DNA of 64,000 nt from JAWWPG01 sp033850885. GTDB taxonomy: Bacteria > Actinomycetota > Actinomycetes > Propionibacteriales > Nocardioidaceae. The position numbers were made by a program, and so were the translations under genes. The stretch covers positions 1 to 64,000 of the forward strand of contig JAWWPG010000014.1 in NCBI GenBank assembly GCA_033850885.1, written 5' to 3'. Positions 42,809-50,928 of this stretch are shown piece by piece. Each line of letters starts with the position of its first letter. The stretch's first letter is position 1. The notes beneath the pieces are model-generated. The model did no database searches and was not told the origin of the DNA. It saw only the letters and a list, made by a program, of their open reading frames with translations.

Positions 42809-45800
42809 TCAGGAGGCGGCCACCGGGTCGGGCGCGGGCGCCGGCTCGGCGTCAGCGGCGGACCGCCTCCTCGACGTCGACCGCTTGGTCGCGGTTGCCC
42901 TCTTCGCGGTGGCGGCCTTCTTCGGGGCGCTGGTCTTCGCGGTTCTGCGGCTCTTGGCCGGCTTCGGCGGCTCGACCCCGTCCCCGTCGAGCGTCGCAAC
43001 CTCGGGGTCCCGGGCACCTGCCGGCGACGTACCCACCCCAACCTCGACGCTCGGCTCGACGGTCGGCGAATCGCCTTGACCGACGTGTTCTGCGTCGCCG
43101 GCCCCCAGGTCGGCGGTCCCGACCTGCTCGGCGTCAAGCGCCTGGCCATCCACACGTTGGTCCGCGTCGTGGTCTGACTTGGGGTGCAGGGCCGCCGCAA
43201 TGGCGGCCGTAGCGGCAGCGGCCGCGCTGTGCCGCTCCGCCGCCAGGGGGTCGACGTCCGGCGGGGCCTCCGCCTGACCGGTCGACCGCGAGCGGCCGCT
43301 GGCACGCTTCGAGGTCCGGCCGGAAGGCGCCGGCTCGTCGGTCCTGGACTTGACCGGCTCGGACTCGATGACGACGCCACGCCCGTGGCAGACCTCGCAA
43401 GGGACGCTAAACGCCTCCACCAGGCCGGTCCCGATCCGCTTTCTGGTCATCTGGACCAGGCCCAGTGACGTGACCTCTGCGACCTGGTGCCGGGTCCGGT
43501 CGCGGCCCAGACACTCGACCAACCTGCGCAGCACGAGGTCGCGGTTGTTCTCGAGGACCATGTCAATGAAGTCGATGACGATGATGCCGCCGATGTCACG
43601 AAGGCGAAGCTGCCTGACGATCTCTTCCGCGGCCTCCAGGTTGTTCTTCGTGACCGTCTGCTCGAGGTTGCCGCCGGAACCCGTGAACTTCCCGGTGTTG
43701 ACGTCGACCACGGTCATCGCCTCGGTCCGGTCGATCACCAGCGAGCCGCCGGACGGCAGCCACACCTTGCGCTCGAGCGCCTTGGCGATCTGCTCGTCGA
43801 TCCGGTAGTGGGCGAACACGTCACCCTGCCCGTCGTACCTTTCGAGCCTGTCGGCGAGATCCGGCGCGACGTTCGACACGTACTCGTCGATGATGTCCCA
43901 GGCCTCATCGCCGGAGATGACGAGCTTGGTGAAGTCCTCCGTGAACAGGTCGCGGACGACCTTCAACGTCGTGTCAGGCTCGGCGTAGAGCAGCGCCGGC
44001 GCCTTGCCGTTCTTCATCAGCTTCTGGATCTCGGCCCAGCGCGTCGTGAGCCTCGTGACGTCGCGGGTGAGCTCCTCCTCGCTGGCTCCTTCGGCAGCGG
44101 TCCGGATGATCACCCCCGACTCGTCAGGGAGGATCTCCTTGAGCAGGTTCTTCAGCCGGTTGCGTTCGGTGTCCGGCAGCTTGCGGCTGATCCCGCTCGA
44201 CCCGCCACTCGGGACGTAGACCAGGTAGCGACCGGGCAGGCTGATCTGGCTGGTCAGCCTGGCGCCCTTGTGACCGACCGGGTCCTTGCTCACCTGGACC
44301 AGGATCGACTGGCCCGGCTTGAGAGCATTCTCGATCCGGCGGGCCTGGTTGCGGTCGCCGATGAGGTCCCAGTTGACCTCGCCCGCGTAGAGCACGGCGT
44401 TGCGTCCCTTCCCGATGTCGATGAACGCGGCTTCCATGCTCGGGAGAACGTTCTGTACGCGACCGAGATAGACGTTCCCGATCAGTGAGCCTTGCTCCTC
44501 GAGGGCGACATAGTGCTCGACGAGGACGTCGTCCTCGAGTACGCCGATCTGAGTGACATCTTCGCGTTGGCGGACCACCATGACCCGGTCCACCGACTCG
44601 CGTCGGGCCAGGAACTCGGACTCGCTGAGGATCGGCGCCCGACGGCGACCCGCTTCGCGCCCCTCACGCCTGCGCTGCTTCTTCGCCTCGATCCGGGTCG
44701 AGCCTTCGACGCTGGTGATCGAGTCGGAGGCGCGCTTCGGCTCCCGTGTCTTGGCCGCTGACTTGGCCGCCGGCTCGGAAGCATCAGCCGCCCCGTCTGC
44801 GACGCTGTCACCGCTGCGCCGGCGGCGCCGCCGGCGACGGGAGGAGGACGACGTCGAGGTGCCGTCGCCCGCCGGGTCGCTCGGGTCACCGTCGGCGGCA
44901 GTGTCCGAGCCCGAACCGTCCGCTGACGTGCTGGTCGTGACCTTGTCCGTGGTGTCCGTGGTGTCCGTGGCCGCCGACTCGGGCGACGCCTTCGACTTGG
45001 CCTTGCTCGACTCGCTGGACTTGGTCGACTTTGACGTGCTGGGCGCGCCTGGCTCCGTGGCGTCGAGCGCGTCGGCGGGCGACAAGGAGTCCCCGGCGGC
45101 CCCGGCGGCTGACTCCCCACCTGACTGGTCCGCGCCCGACCCGTCGCTGGGTCTACGGCGGTTACGACCGCCCCGGGAACGCCGCCGTCTCGACGACGAG
45201 CTCGGCTGTTCGGGACCGTCCTGGGGCGCCCGATCCGACTCACCGGCTGCGCTTCGCTCACCAGGCGCCGCCGCGTCCGACATGGCATCGAGGTGGCTGT
45301 CGCCTGCCGGGGACGGGCCTGGCTCCGAGACCGGCTCGGCGCCGGCCGGTGTCGAGAGCTGCGGCGCCTGGAAGACCGGGGACACTGCGCTGGTCGCTCG
45401 GTCGGCAGCCGATCGTGGTTGTTCGAAGCCGGTGTCTCCCGGGCTGCTCGCCGAGGAGGCATCCGCGAACGGGTCGTCGACAGCAGTCGCTCGGGTGCGC
45501 CTGCGCGGACCGGACGGCTTCTTCGCGGGGGCAGCCTCTGGTCCGGCCGCATCTGAGGCGGCCGGGGTCGGCTGCTCGGCGATGCCAGGCGGCATGGAGT
45601 CGGAAGGCGGTGTCGCGCTGGTCTCGGGAGTCGATCCGCCGGTCGCTGACTTCTTCGTGCCACGCCTCGGGTTCTTCTTTGCGGTCGGCGGTGTTCCTGT
45701 CGACGCAGGCTGCTCGGCGGACGATGGTGCCGCAGGAGACGTGGTCTGGTCGGTGGACGACGGTGCCGCGGGCTGTGCGGTCGACACCTGTGGCGGTCCG

Positions 45801-45907
45801 GCCGGTCGGCTTGCTGATCGGCGGCGGGTACGACGTAACGGAGCGTCCGAGGAATCCGGCGTCGATGGGGTGGAGGCGGGGGACACCGTGGTGTCGTCGC
45901 TGGCCAT
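42809..45907 (-). CDS. rne: ribonuclease E/G
   Basis: A 1032-aa RNase E/G, the endonuclease that starts mRNA turnover and rRNA processing. A long Ser/Pro/Ala-rich disordered N-terminus (about 1-430) precedes the S1 domain (NVYLGRVQNVLPSMEAAF, about 475). The catalytic DNase-like core with GGIIVIDFIDM follows (about 780), then the zinc-link Cys pair in CEVCHGRG (about 838) and a basic C-terminal tail with KRATATKRSTSRRR. A long N-terminal and a C-terminal extension on a central core is the actinobacterial design. It is upstream of rplU-rpmA-obg. Confidence 0.95.
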   Translation of the reverse strand: MASDDTTVSPASTPSTPDSSDAPLRRTRRRSASRPAGPPQVSTAQPAAPSSTDQTTSPAAPSSAEQPASTGTPPTAKKNPRRGTKKSATGGSTPETSATPPSDSMPPGIAEQPTPAASDAAGPEAAPAKKPSGPRRRTRATAVDDPFADASSASSPGDTGFEQPRSAADRATSAVSPVFQAPQLSTPAGAEPVSEPGPSPAGDSHLDAMSDAAAPGERSAAGESDRAPQDGPEQPSSSSRRRRSRGGRNRRRPSDGSGADQSGGESAAGAAGDSLSPADALDATEPGAPSTSKSTKSSESSKAKSKASPESAATDTTDTTDKVTTSTSADGSGSDTAADGDPSDPAGDGTSTSSSSRRRRRRRRSGDSVADGAADASEPAAKSAAKTREPKRASDSITSVEGSTRIEAKKQRRREGREAGRRRAPILSESEFLARRESVDRVMVVRQREDVTQIGVLEDDVLVEHYVALEEQGSLIGNVYLGRVQNVLPSMEAAFIDIGKGRNAVLYAGEVNWDLIGDRNQARRIENALKPGQSILVQVSKDPVGHKGARLTSQISLPGRYLVYVPSGGSSGISRKLPDTERNRLKNLLKEILPDESGVIIRTAAEGASEEELTRDVTRLTTRWAEIQKLMKNGKAPALLYAEPDTTLKVVRDLFTEDFTKLVISGDEAWDIIDEYVSNVAPDLADRLERYDGQGDVFAHYRIDEQIAKALERKVWLPSGGSLVIDRTEAMTVVDVNTGKFTGSGGNLEQTVTKNNLEAAEEIVRQLRLRDIGGIIVIDFIDMVLENNRDLVLRRLVECLGRDRTRHQVAEVTSLGLVQMTRKRIGTGLVEAFSVPCEVCHGRGVVIESEPVKSRTDEPAPSGRTSKRASGRSRSTGQAEAPPDVDPLAAERHSAAAAATAAIAAALHPKSDHDADQRVDGQALDAEQVGTADLGAGDAEHVGQGDSPTVEPSVEVGVGTSPAGARDPEVATLDGDGVEPPKPAKSRRTAKTSAPKKAATAKRATATKRSTSRRRSAADAEPAPAPDPVAAS

Positions 45908-46116
45908 ACATGCTCCTCAGTGCCCCCGGGCGCTAAGCGCCGCGCGGAGGCGGGTCGGTCGCTGAGGCCGTCATCACTGACGGGCCGCAGCGCAAGCTGT
46001 CGGTTTGCCTCCCGGTGGATGTGCCACGTATCTGGGGGTCCTCCACCGGTGGGCGGCGGCGACCTCCCCTGCGGGTGGCATCTCGTGATGGACTCGACCC
46101 TCAGCGGTCGCACCCG

Positions 46117-46860
46117 TCAGGGCGCGTCGCGATCTTGGTCTAGCGGGTCAATCACCGAGCCGGTCAGGGGGTCAAGCGGCCCCTGCGCGATCCGGAGCTG
46201 CAAAGACGGAACCGGAACGACGAGGCCAGCCATCGCACGGAGACCGGCGAGGATGTCGTCGGGTCGCACGGCAGGTGTTCCATGCCTCACGACCAACTCA
46301 AGTATCGCACATGGGACCGAATCCTCCGCATCACCGCGCACCGACATCTCCACGACCGCCTGTCGGCAGTCGAAGCGACGCATTCCGCGCTTCGTCATCC
46401 GCTCGACCTCGACGACGTCCCGGTCGAGAAACTCGGTGACTGCCCGGCTCGCCACCGCAGGATCGACCTGCGGCAGCTTCACCTGCCAGCGGCTGGCCTG
46501 CAGACGGTCGGCCAGCGCGCCGGTGCCCGCCACCACGACGTCGATGATGTCCAGGCCCTTCGGCAGCGCCTCATCGAGGACCGTCCTAACGGCGACCGGG
46601 TCCACCGCCTCGACCAGCGAGATCTCCAGGTACTCCGCCTCGCTCGCGGCACCTGTAGGTGAGGCGTTCGCGTAGGAGATCCGGGGATGCGGGCTGAACC
46701 CGGACGAAAAGGCGACCGGCAGCCCCGCCCGCCGTACCGCCCGCTCCAACGCGCGGGCGAAGTCGCGGTGACTGGTGAAGCGCAACCGGCCGCGCTTCGC
46801 GTACCGGAGCCGCAGCTTCTGCACCGCCGGAGGTTGCTGTTGGGCGGGCTGGTCGGGCAT
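46117..46860 (-). CDS. DUF2344 / TIGR03936-type radical-SAM-linked protein
   Basis: A 247-aa protein. The N-terminal half has the family pattern KLRLRYAKRGRLRFTSHRD, FSSGFSPHPRISYANA and a later EYLEISL. Its function is unknown. In most actinobacteria it directly follows a B12-binding radical SAM gene (TIGR03960) and precedes rne. Here that partner lies at 50929, about 4 kb upstream, with five accessory genes between. The 210-bp gap to rne shows no other gene. Confidence 0.9.
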   Translation of the reverse strand: MPDQPAQQQPPAVQKLRLRYAKRGRLRFTSHRDFARALERAVRRAGLPVAFSSGFSPHPRISYANASPTGAASEAEYLEISLVEAVDPVAVRTVLDEALPKGLDIIDVVVAGTGALADRLQASRWQVKLPQVDPAVASRAVTEFLDRDVVEVERMTKRGMRRFDCRQAVVEMSVRGDAEDSVPCAILELVVRHGTPAVRPDDILAGLRAMAGLVVPVPSLQLRIAQGPLDPLTGSVIDPLDQDRDAP

Positions 46861-47002
46861 GGGCCCGACAGTAACCCCGGTCCGCGAGCCGCGCCCGGGA
46901 CGCCTCCGGGAGCCTGCACGCCGACGCGCCGTCGGGCATCATGGTCCGGAGACCACGCAGCCGCGCCCCATGCCCCGCCCCGGCGAGACGAGGAGATCTG
47001 GC

Positions 47003-47612
47003 ATGACGTCCGCCACCCCGCCACCCCTGGATCCGGACGAGGGTGGGCAGCAGCCTGCAGACCCGAACGCAGCCGACTCGTCGCATCCGTCGCCGCTGGG
47101 CAGCATGCCTGCCTACCCCCAAGGCAGCGAGCCGACGGTTCCCGCGGTGCCGCAGCCGCAGCCGAAGGACAGCCGTCCTGCTGATGCGTGCCGGTGCCGT
47201 GTTGAGCCTGCTCGCTCTCCTGGTGGGTCTGCTGACCCTGGGCTCGCTGAAGGACAACATCAGGCAACAGCTCATCGACAGCAACAAGCACTACACCCAG
47301 TCCGACATCGACACGGTGTACAACGTTGGCGTCGCCTCCGTCGTGATCGTCGGCCTCCTCGGGGTCGCGCTGTGGCTCTGGATGGCCAAGGCGAACGGCG
47401 AGGGCCGCAGGTGGGCACGCATCGTGGCGACTGTGCTGGGAGCCCTCAACGTCATCTACACGGTGATGTCACTTTTTCAGGGGCAGGCAAGCGCGGGCTC
47501 GCTGATCCTGTCAGTCATCGGCGCCATCCTGGCGAGCATGATCCTGGTGTTGCTCTGGCGCAGGGAGTCGAGTGCCTACTACAACGCGCGGTCGACCCGG
47601 CAGTACGCCTGA
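47003..47612 (+). CDS. membrane protein with Pro-rich N-terminus, apparently frameshifted
   Basis: An ATG at 47003 with an excellent GAGGAGA site opens a Pro/Ala-rich frame (TSATPPPLDPDEGGQQPADP and on) that loses sense near 47170. In another frame the sequence continues as a membrane protein: AVLLMRAGAVLSLLALLVG, a loop with an acidic-aromatic repeat, and two or three more helices to the stop at 47612. The two parts together look like a common actinobacterial layout. Either one base was gained or lost, or translation starts at the internal ATG at 47184 (142 aa). No slippery sequence is evident at the junction. Confidence 0.6.
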
Positions 47613-47685
47613 TCACAGCGCTGCGACCGCGCCGCTGACCGGGCGATTTCTCCACTGGCTACCTGAGGCAGGACAATCTCTGCTC

Positions 47686-48870
47686 GTGTCCGGTCGTCAT
47701 CGTGCCTTCGTCGTGATCGGGATGGTCGTCCTGGCACTCAACCTGCGACCTGCCGCGGTCAGCGTCGGACCCGTGCTGGACGAGATCCGTGGCGACCTCG
47801 GCATGGGGTCGACCACGGCCGGACTCCTGACGACCCTCCCGGTGCTGTGCTTTGCAGGGTTCGGGTACGTGGCGCCATGGCTCGGGCGAAGGCTCGGCAT
47901 CCACCGGGTGATGCTGGCGGCCCTGCTCGTCACGGGCCTTGGGCTCGCGGCCCGGGCAGACGCACGTTCCCCACAGGTCTTCCTGGTTGCGACGCTACCG
48001 GCCCTGGCGGGGATGGCCAGCGCGAACGTGCTGCTGCCGTCGCTGGTGAAGCTGCACTTCCCTGACCGGATCGGGACGATGACCGCGGTCTACTCCACGG
48101 CGCTGGCGATCGGGCTGACGGCAGCCTCGGTGTTGACCGTCCCACTCTCGGAGGCGACCGGCTCCTGGCGCGGAGGGATCGGAGCATGGGCGGTGGTCGC
48201 TTTCGTCGCCGCCGTGCCATGGCTGGGCCTGGTGGGGCATGACGTCAAACCCCCGGACGAGCACTCAGCCACGATCACCACCAGGGCTCTCGCGCGCTCG
48301 CCGCTCGCGTGGACGATGGCGCTGCTCTTCGGTATCCAGTCGCTGCAGGCTTATGCCGTCTTCGGCTGGCTGCCGCAGATCTTCCGCGACGCCGGCTTCT
48401 CGCACGGCGCGGCGGGCCTGTTCCTGGGCGTGACCACCGCGACCAGCATCCCGATATCCCTGGTGCTGCCCGGCATCACAGCCCGTGGCCGTCACCAGGG
48501 CCGTATCATTCTCGCCCTGTGTGCGGCGTACGTCGCCGGCTACACCGGTCTCATCGTGAACCCCGCCACACTCCCCTGGTTGTGGGCGCTGCTGATCGGG
48601 ATCGGCACCGGGACCTTCCCACTGGTGCTGACGCTGATCGGGCTAAGGGCCCGCACCAGCGAGGGCACGGCCGCGCTCTCCGGCTTCGCCCAGAGCATCG
48701 GCTACCTCATCGCCGGTATCGGGCCGTTCATGATGGGGGCGCTCAACGGGGCGACCGGAGGATGGACGGTGCCCCTCCTCGTCCTGCTGGTCCTCGTGGT
48801 CCCTCAAGGCGTGACGGGTCTGATGGTGGCTCGGGAGCGCTACGTCGAGGACGAGCTGGTGGCTGCCTGA
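47686..48870 (+). CDS. MFS transporter, CynX/NimT family
   Basis: A 394-aa major facilitator with about 12 helices. It has LALNLRPAAVSVGPVLDEIR at the start and FGWLPQIFRDAGFSHGAAG in the middle, both typical of the cyanate/2-nitroimidazole transporter (CynX/NimT) group. I chose the GTG at 47686 (VSGRHRAF), which gives the usual family length. The substrate is unknown. It starts about 75 bp after the membrane protein and is followed by a kinase-like gene. Confidence 0.87.
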   Translation: MSGRHRAFVVIGMVVLALNLRPAAVSVGPVLDEIRGDLGMGSTTAGLLTTLPVLCFAGFGYVAPWLGRRLGIHRVMLAALLVTGLGLAARADARSPQVFLVATLPALAGMASANVLLPSLVKLHFPDRIGTMTAVYSTALAIGLTAASVLTVPLSEATGSWRGGIGAWAVVAFVAAVPWLGLVGHDVKPPDEHSATITTRALARSPLAWTMALLFGIQSLQAYAVFGWLPQIFRDAGFSHGAAGLFLGVTTATSIPISLVLPGITARGRHQGRIILALCAAYVAGYTGLIVNPATLPWLWALLIGIGTGTFPLVLTLIGLRARTSEGTAALSGFAQSIGYLIAGIGPFMMGALNGATGGWTVPLLVLLVLVVPQGVTGLMVARERYVEDELVAA

Positions 48871-48910
48871 GTGTCCGCGACGGACGTGAGGGCACCCTAG
48901 GATCCCTCAG

Positions 48911-49567
48911 ATGGAGCTGATCGCCAGCGGACGGGAGGCCGACGTCTTCGTCATCGACGGCAACCGGATCCTGCGCCGGGTCCGGAACCGTGACACGAGC
49001 TGCGAGCGCGAGGCGGCGATGATGGAGTGGGTGCGCCGTCAGGGCTACCCCGTGCCGCAGGTCTTCTCGGTGGCTGGACCCGACATGGTGCTGCAGCGGG
49101 TGGACGGGCCGACCATGGTCGACTCGCTGCTGAGCGGTACGACAACCCCGGACGACGCCGGGCGGACCATGGCCGAGCTACACGAACGGCTGCACACGCT
49201 GAAGCCCCCGTCGGGGAGCAACCCCGACCACGTGGTCCGACACCTCGACCTGCACCCGTTGAACATCCTCACTGCGCCGTCCGGAGCGGTGCTCATCGAC
49301 TGGCACAACAGCGACGTAGGCCCCGGCAAGGTCGATGTCGCGCTGACGGCTGTCATTCTGGCCCAGGTGGTTCTGTCGCCGCCGCCGGACGCCGGCGTCG
49401 CCGAGCGGGTTCCGATAGTACGGGAGCTGCTCGAAGCGTTTCTCCGCCATGCCGGCCCGCTCTGGGCATCGGACGTGGAGGCGGCAGTCCGCTACCGCTC
49501 GCACGACGCCAATCTCAGACCCGCCGAGCGGGCAGCGCTCGCGTCCGTCCCCGGGATGCTCCTATGA
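48911..49567 (+). CDS. aminoglycoside-phosphotransferase-like kinase-fold protein
   Basis: A 218-aa protein of the APH/choline-kinase fold. An Asp-His active-site loop, HLDLHPLNIL, is followed by a metal-binding VLIDWHNSDVGPG (about residues 112-142), and the N-lobe has ASGREADVFVIDGNRILRR. It is shorter than classical resistance enzymes, so its substrate is unlikely to be an aminoglycoside by default. It starts 40 bp after the transporter. Confidence 0.8.
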   Translation: MELIASGREADVFVIDGNRILRRVRNRDTSCEREAAMMEWVRRQGYPVPQVFSVAGPDMVLQRVDGPTMVDSLLSGTTTPDDAGRTMAELHERLHTLKPPSGSNPDHVVRHLDLHPLNILTAPSGAVLIDWHNSDVGPGKVDVALTAVILAQVVLSPPPDAGVAERVPIVRELLEAFLRHAGPLWASDVEAAVRYRSHDANLRPAERAALASVPGMLL

Positions 49568-49636
49568 GCGGGCATCCCGGGTCGTTGTCCTGGTTCGAGC
49601 GGCAGCCCCCTTCGCCGATCGCCTGCCGCCCGTAGC

Positions 49637-50032
49637 ATGCAGCCTATGGCCCAGCCGGAGAGTGTCCCGCGCGAGTTCGACGTCCGCACGATCGTGCTGC
49701 TGGTACGCCCGGATGACGCGCCCGACCTGCCCGAGGCGGAGCTCGACCGGCTGCAGGCTGAGCACCTGGCCTTCGGTTCCGACCTCTTCGCGCGAGGCCT
49801 AACCGTGGTCAACGGTCCGCTCACGGACCAGAGCGACATCTCGCTTCGAGGGCTCGCTGTCTATACCGTCGATGCCGCCCACGCCCTCGAGCTGGCCAGC
49901 CAGGATCCGACGGTGCGAGCCGGGCGGCTCAGGCCAGAGGTGGCGCGGTGGTGGACCGGAGCGGACCGGATCGCGTTCCCTCAGCACGACGGTCGGGTCG
50001 GCGAGCGGCTTTCGTTGGAGGACATGGCCTGA
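49637..50032 (+). CDS. YciI family protein
   Basis: A 131-aa ferredoxin-like YciI-type protein with VRTIVLLVRPDDAPDLPEAE at the start, and the later SLRGLAVYTVDAAHALELA then a Trp-rich end. The usual role is unknown; some members act as small enzymes in degradation pathways. It ends just before repeat copy 4. A second ATG lies three codons downstream. Confidence 0.7.
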   Translation: MQPMAQPESVPREFDVRTIVLLVRPDDAPDLPEAELDRLQAEHLAFGSDLFARGLTVVNGPLTDQSDISLRGLAVYTVDAAHALELASQDPTVRAGRLRPEVARWWTGADRIAFPQHDGRVGERLSLEDMA

Positions 50033-50060
50033 CGGTGGCGGCCCGACGCACTCCCCCCCG

Positions 50061-50126
50061 CCGCGAATTGCGGGAAAGTTGCCCCTCCGGCCGCCTTGAC
50101 GAGGTGCACTTTCCCGCAATTCGCGG
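50061..50126. repeat. palindromic intergenic repeat, copy 4
   Basis: A 66-bp copy; left arm CCGCGAATTGCGGGAAAGT, right arm ACTTTCCCGCAATTCGCGG, perfectly complementary over 19 bases. It lies between the YciI gene and the convergent oxidoreductase gene. Confidence 0.88.
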
Positions 50127-50158
50127 GAAAAAGAGGGTGGGCTGCGGGGCCGCCGCGT

Positions 50159-50818
50159 TCATCGGGAGCTGACCGCCCAGTTGAACGGCGGCGCATCCAT
50201 GCCGCGGGCAACGCGGACGCGCAGCCAGATGGCCATCATCATCTCGACCGCGGCCGCCGAGTCGATCCCGCCGATGTCGAGAAGCTGCTGCGGACGCCAG
50301 CCGAACGCAACCAGCAGATCCTTCACATCCGCCTTCGCGGCCGCATTCTCGCCGCTCAGGAATGCCACATGGTCACCCGGGACGATCGTCGGGTCGGCCA
50401 TCACCTGGCAGTTCATCGTGTTGAGCGACTTGACGACGCGGGTGTCGGGGTATGCGGCCTGGATCCGCTGGCCCAGGCTGTTGTCGACCGTCGCCGCCGG
50501 CTGCGGGAACCCGTCCTTCACCGGGACCAGCTCGTTGGCGACGTCGAGCAGCGTCTTGCCCGCCAGGTTTTCTGCGCCGGCGAGGTCGAGCGCTTCGAGG
50601 GAATGGAGCCCGTTCGTCGCGTTGATCACCAGTACCTGAGCCGAGGCCGCGGCATCGGCGAAAGACCCCGTCGTCACACCTTCACGATGAGCGAAGGGCT
50701 CGAGGCTCCCCGAGGTCGCCGACCTCGCGCCCACGAACACCGAGTAGCCGACCTCGGCCGCGCGGAACGCCAGCGTCTGGCCTACCACTCCGGTCCCCAA
50801 CACTGCGATCTCCTGCAT
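50159..50818 (-). CDS. F420-dependent NADP reductase-like oxidoreductase
   Basis: A 219-aa Rossmann protein similar to the NADPH:F420 reductase / pyrroline-reductase-like group: AVLGTGVVGQTLAFRAAEVG at the start, VGARSATSGS, VLVINATNG, and TRVVKSLNTMNCQVMADP near residue 125. The ATG follows CAGGAGG. Repeat copies 4 and 5 lie on either side of it. The substrate is unknown; F420 use is possible but not shown. Confidence 0.78.
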   Translation of the reverse strand: MQEIAVLGTGVVGQTLAFRAAEVGYSVFVGARSATSGSLEPFAHREGVTTGSFADAAASAQVLVINATNGLHSLEALDLAGAENLAGKTLLDVANELVPVKDGFPQPAATVDNSLGQRIQAAYPDTRVVKSLNTMNCQVMADPTIVPGDHVAFLSGENAAAKADVKDLLVAFGWRPQQLLDIGGIDSAAAVEMMMAIWLRVRVARGMDAPPFNWAVSSR

Positions 50819-50857
50819 CTCGTGGCCTCCTGATGTTCTGGCTCACACAACCGCGAG

Positions 50858-50924
50858 CCCGCGAATAGCGGGAAAGTTACCCGCTCAGTCCTTTCGTGAG
50901 GTGCACTTTCCCGCAATTCGCGGG
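50858..50924. repeat. palindromic intergenic repeat, copy 5
   Basis: A 67-bp copy; left arm CCCGCGAATAGCGGGAAAGT, right arm ACTTTCCCGCAATTCGCGGG, one mismatch in 20. It lies between the start of the F420-reductase-like gene and the 3' end of the radical SAM gene, whose stop begins four bases after the repeat. Confidence 0.88.
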
Positions 50925-50928
50925 AAGG

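Noticed and set aside
48911..49567. Aminoglycoside-resistance gene
   Set aside because: Only the general kinase fold and active-site loops match; it is shorter than resistance enzymes, and no resistance context is present.
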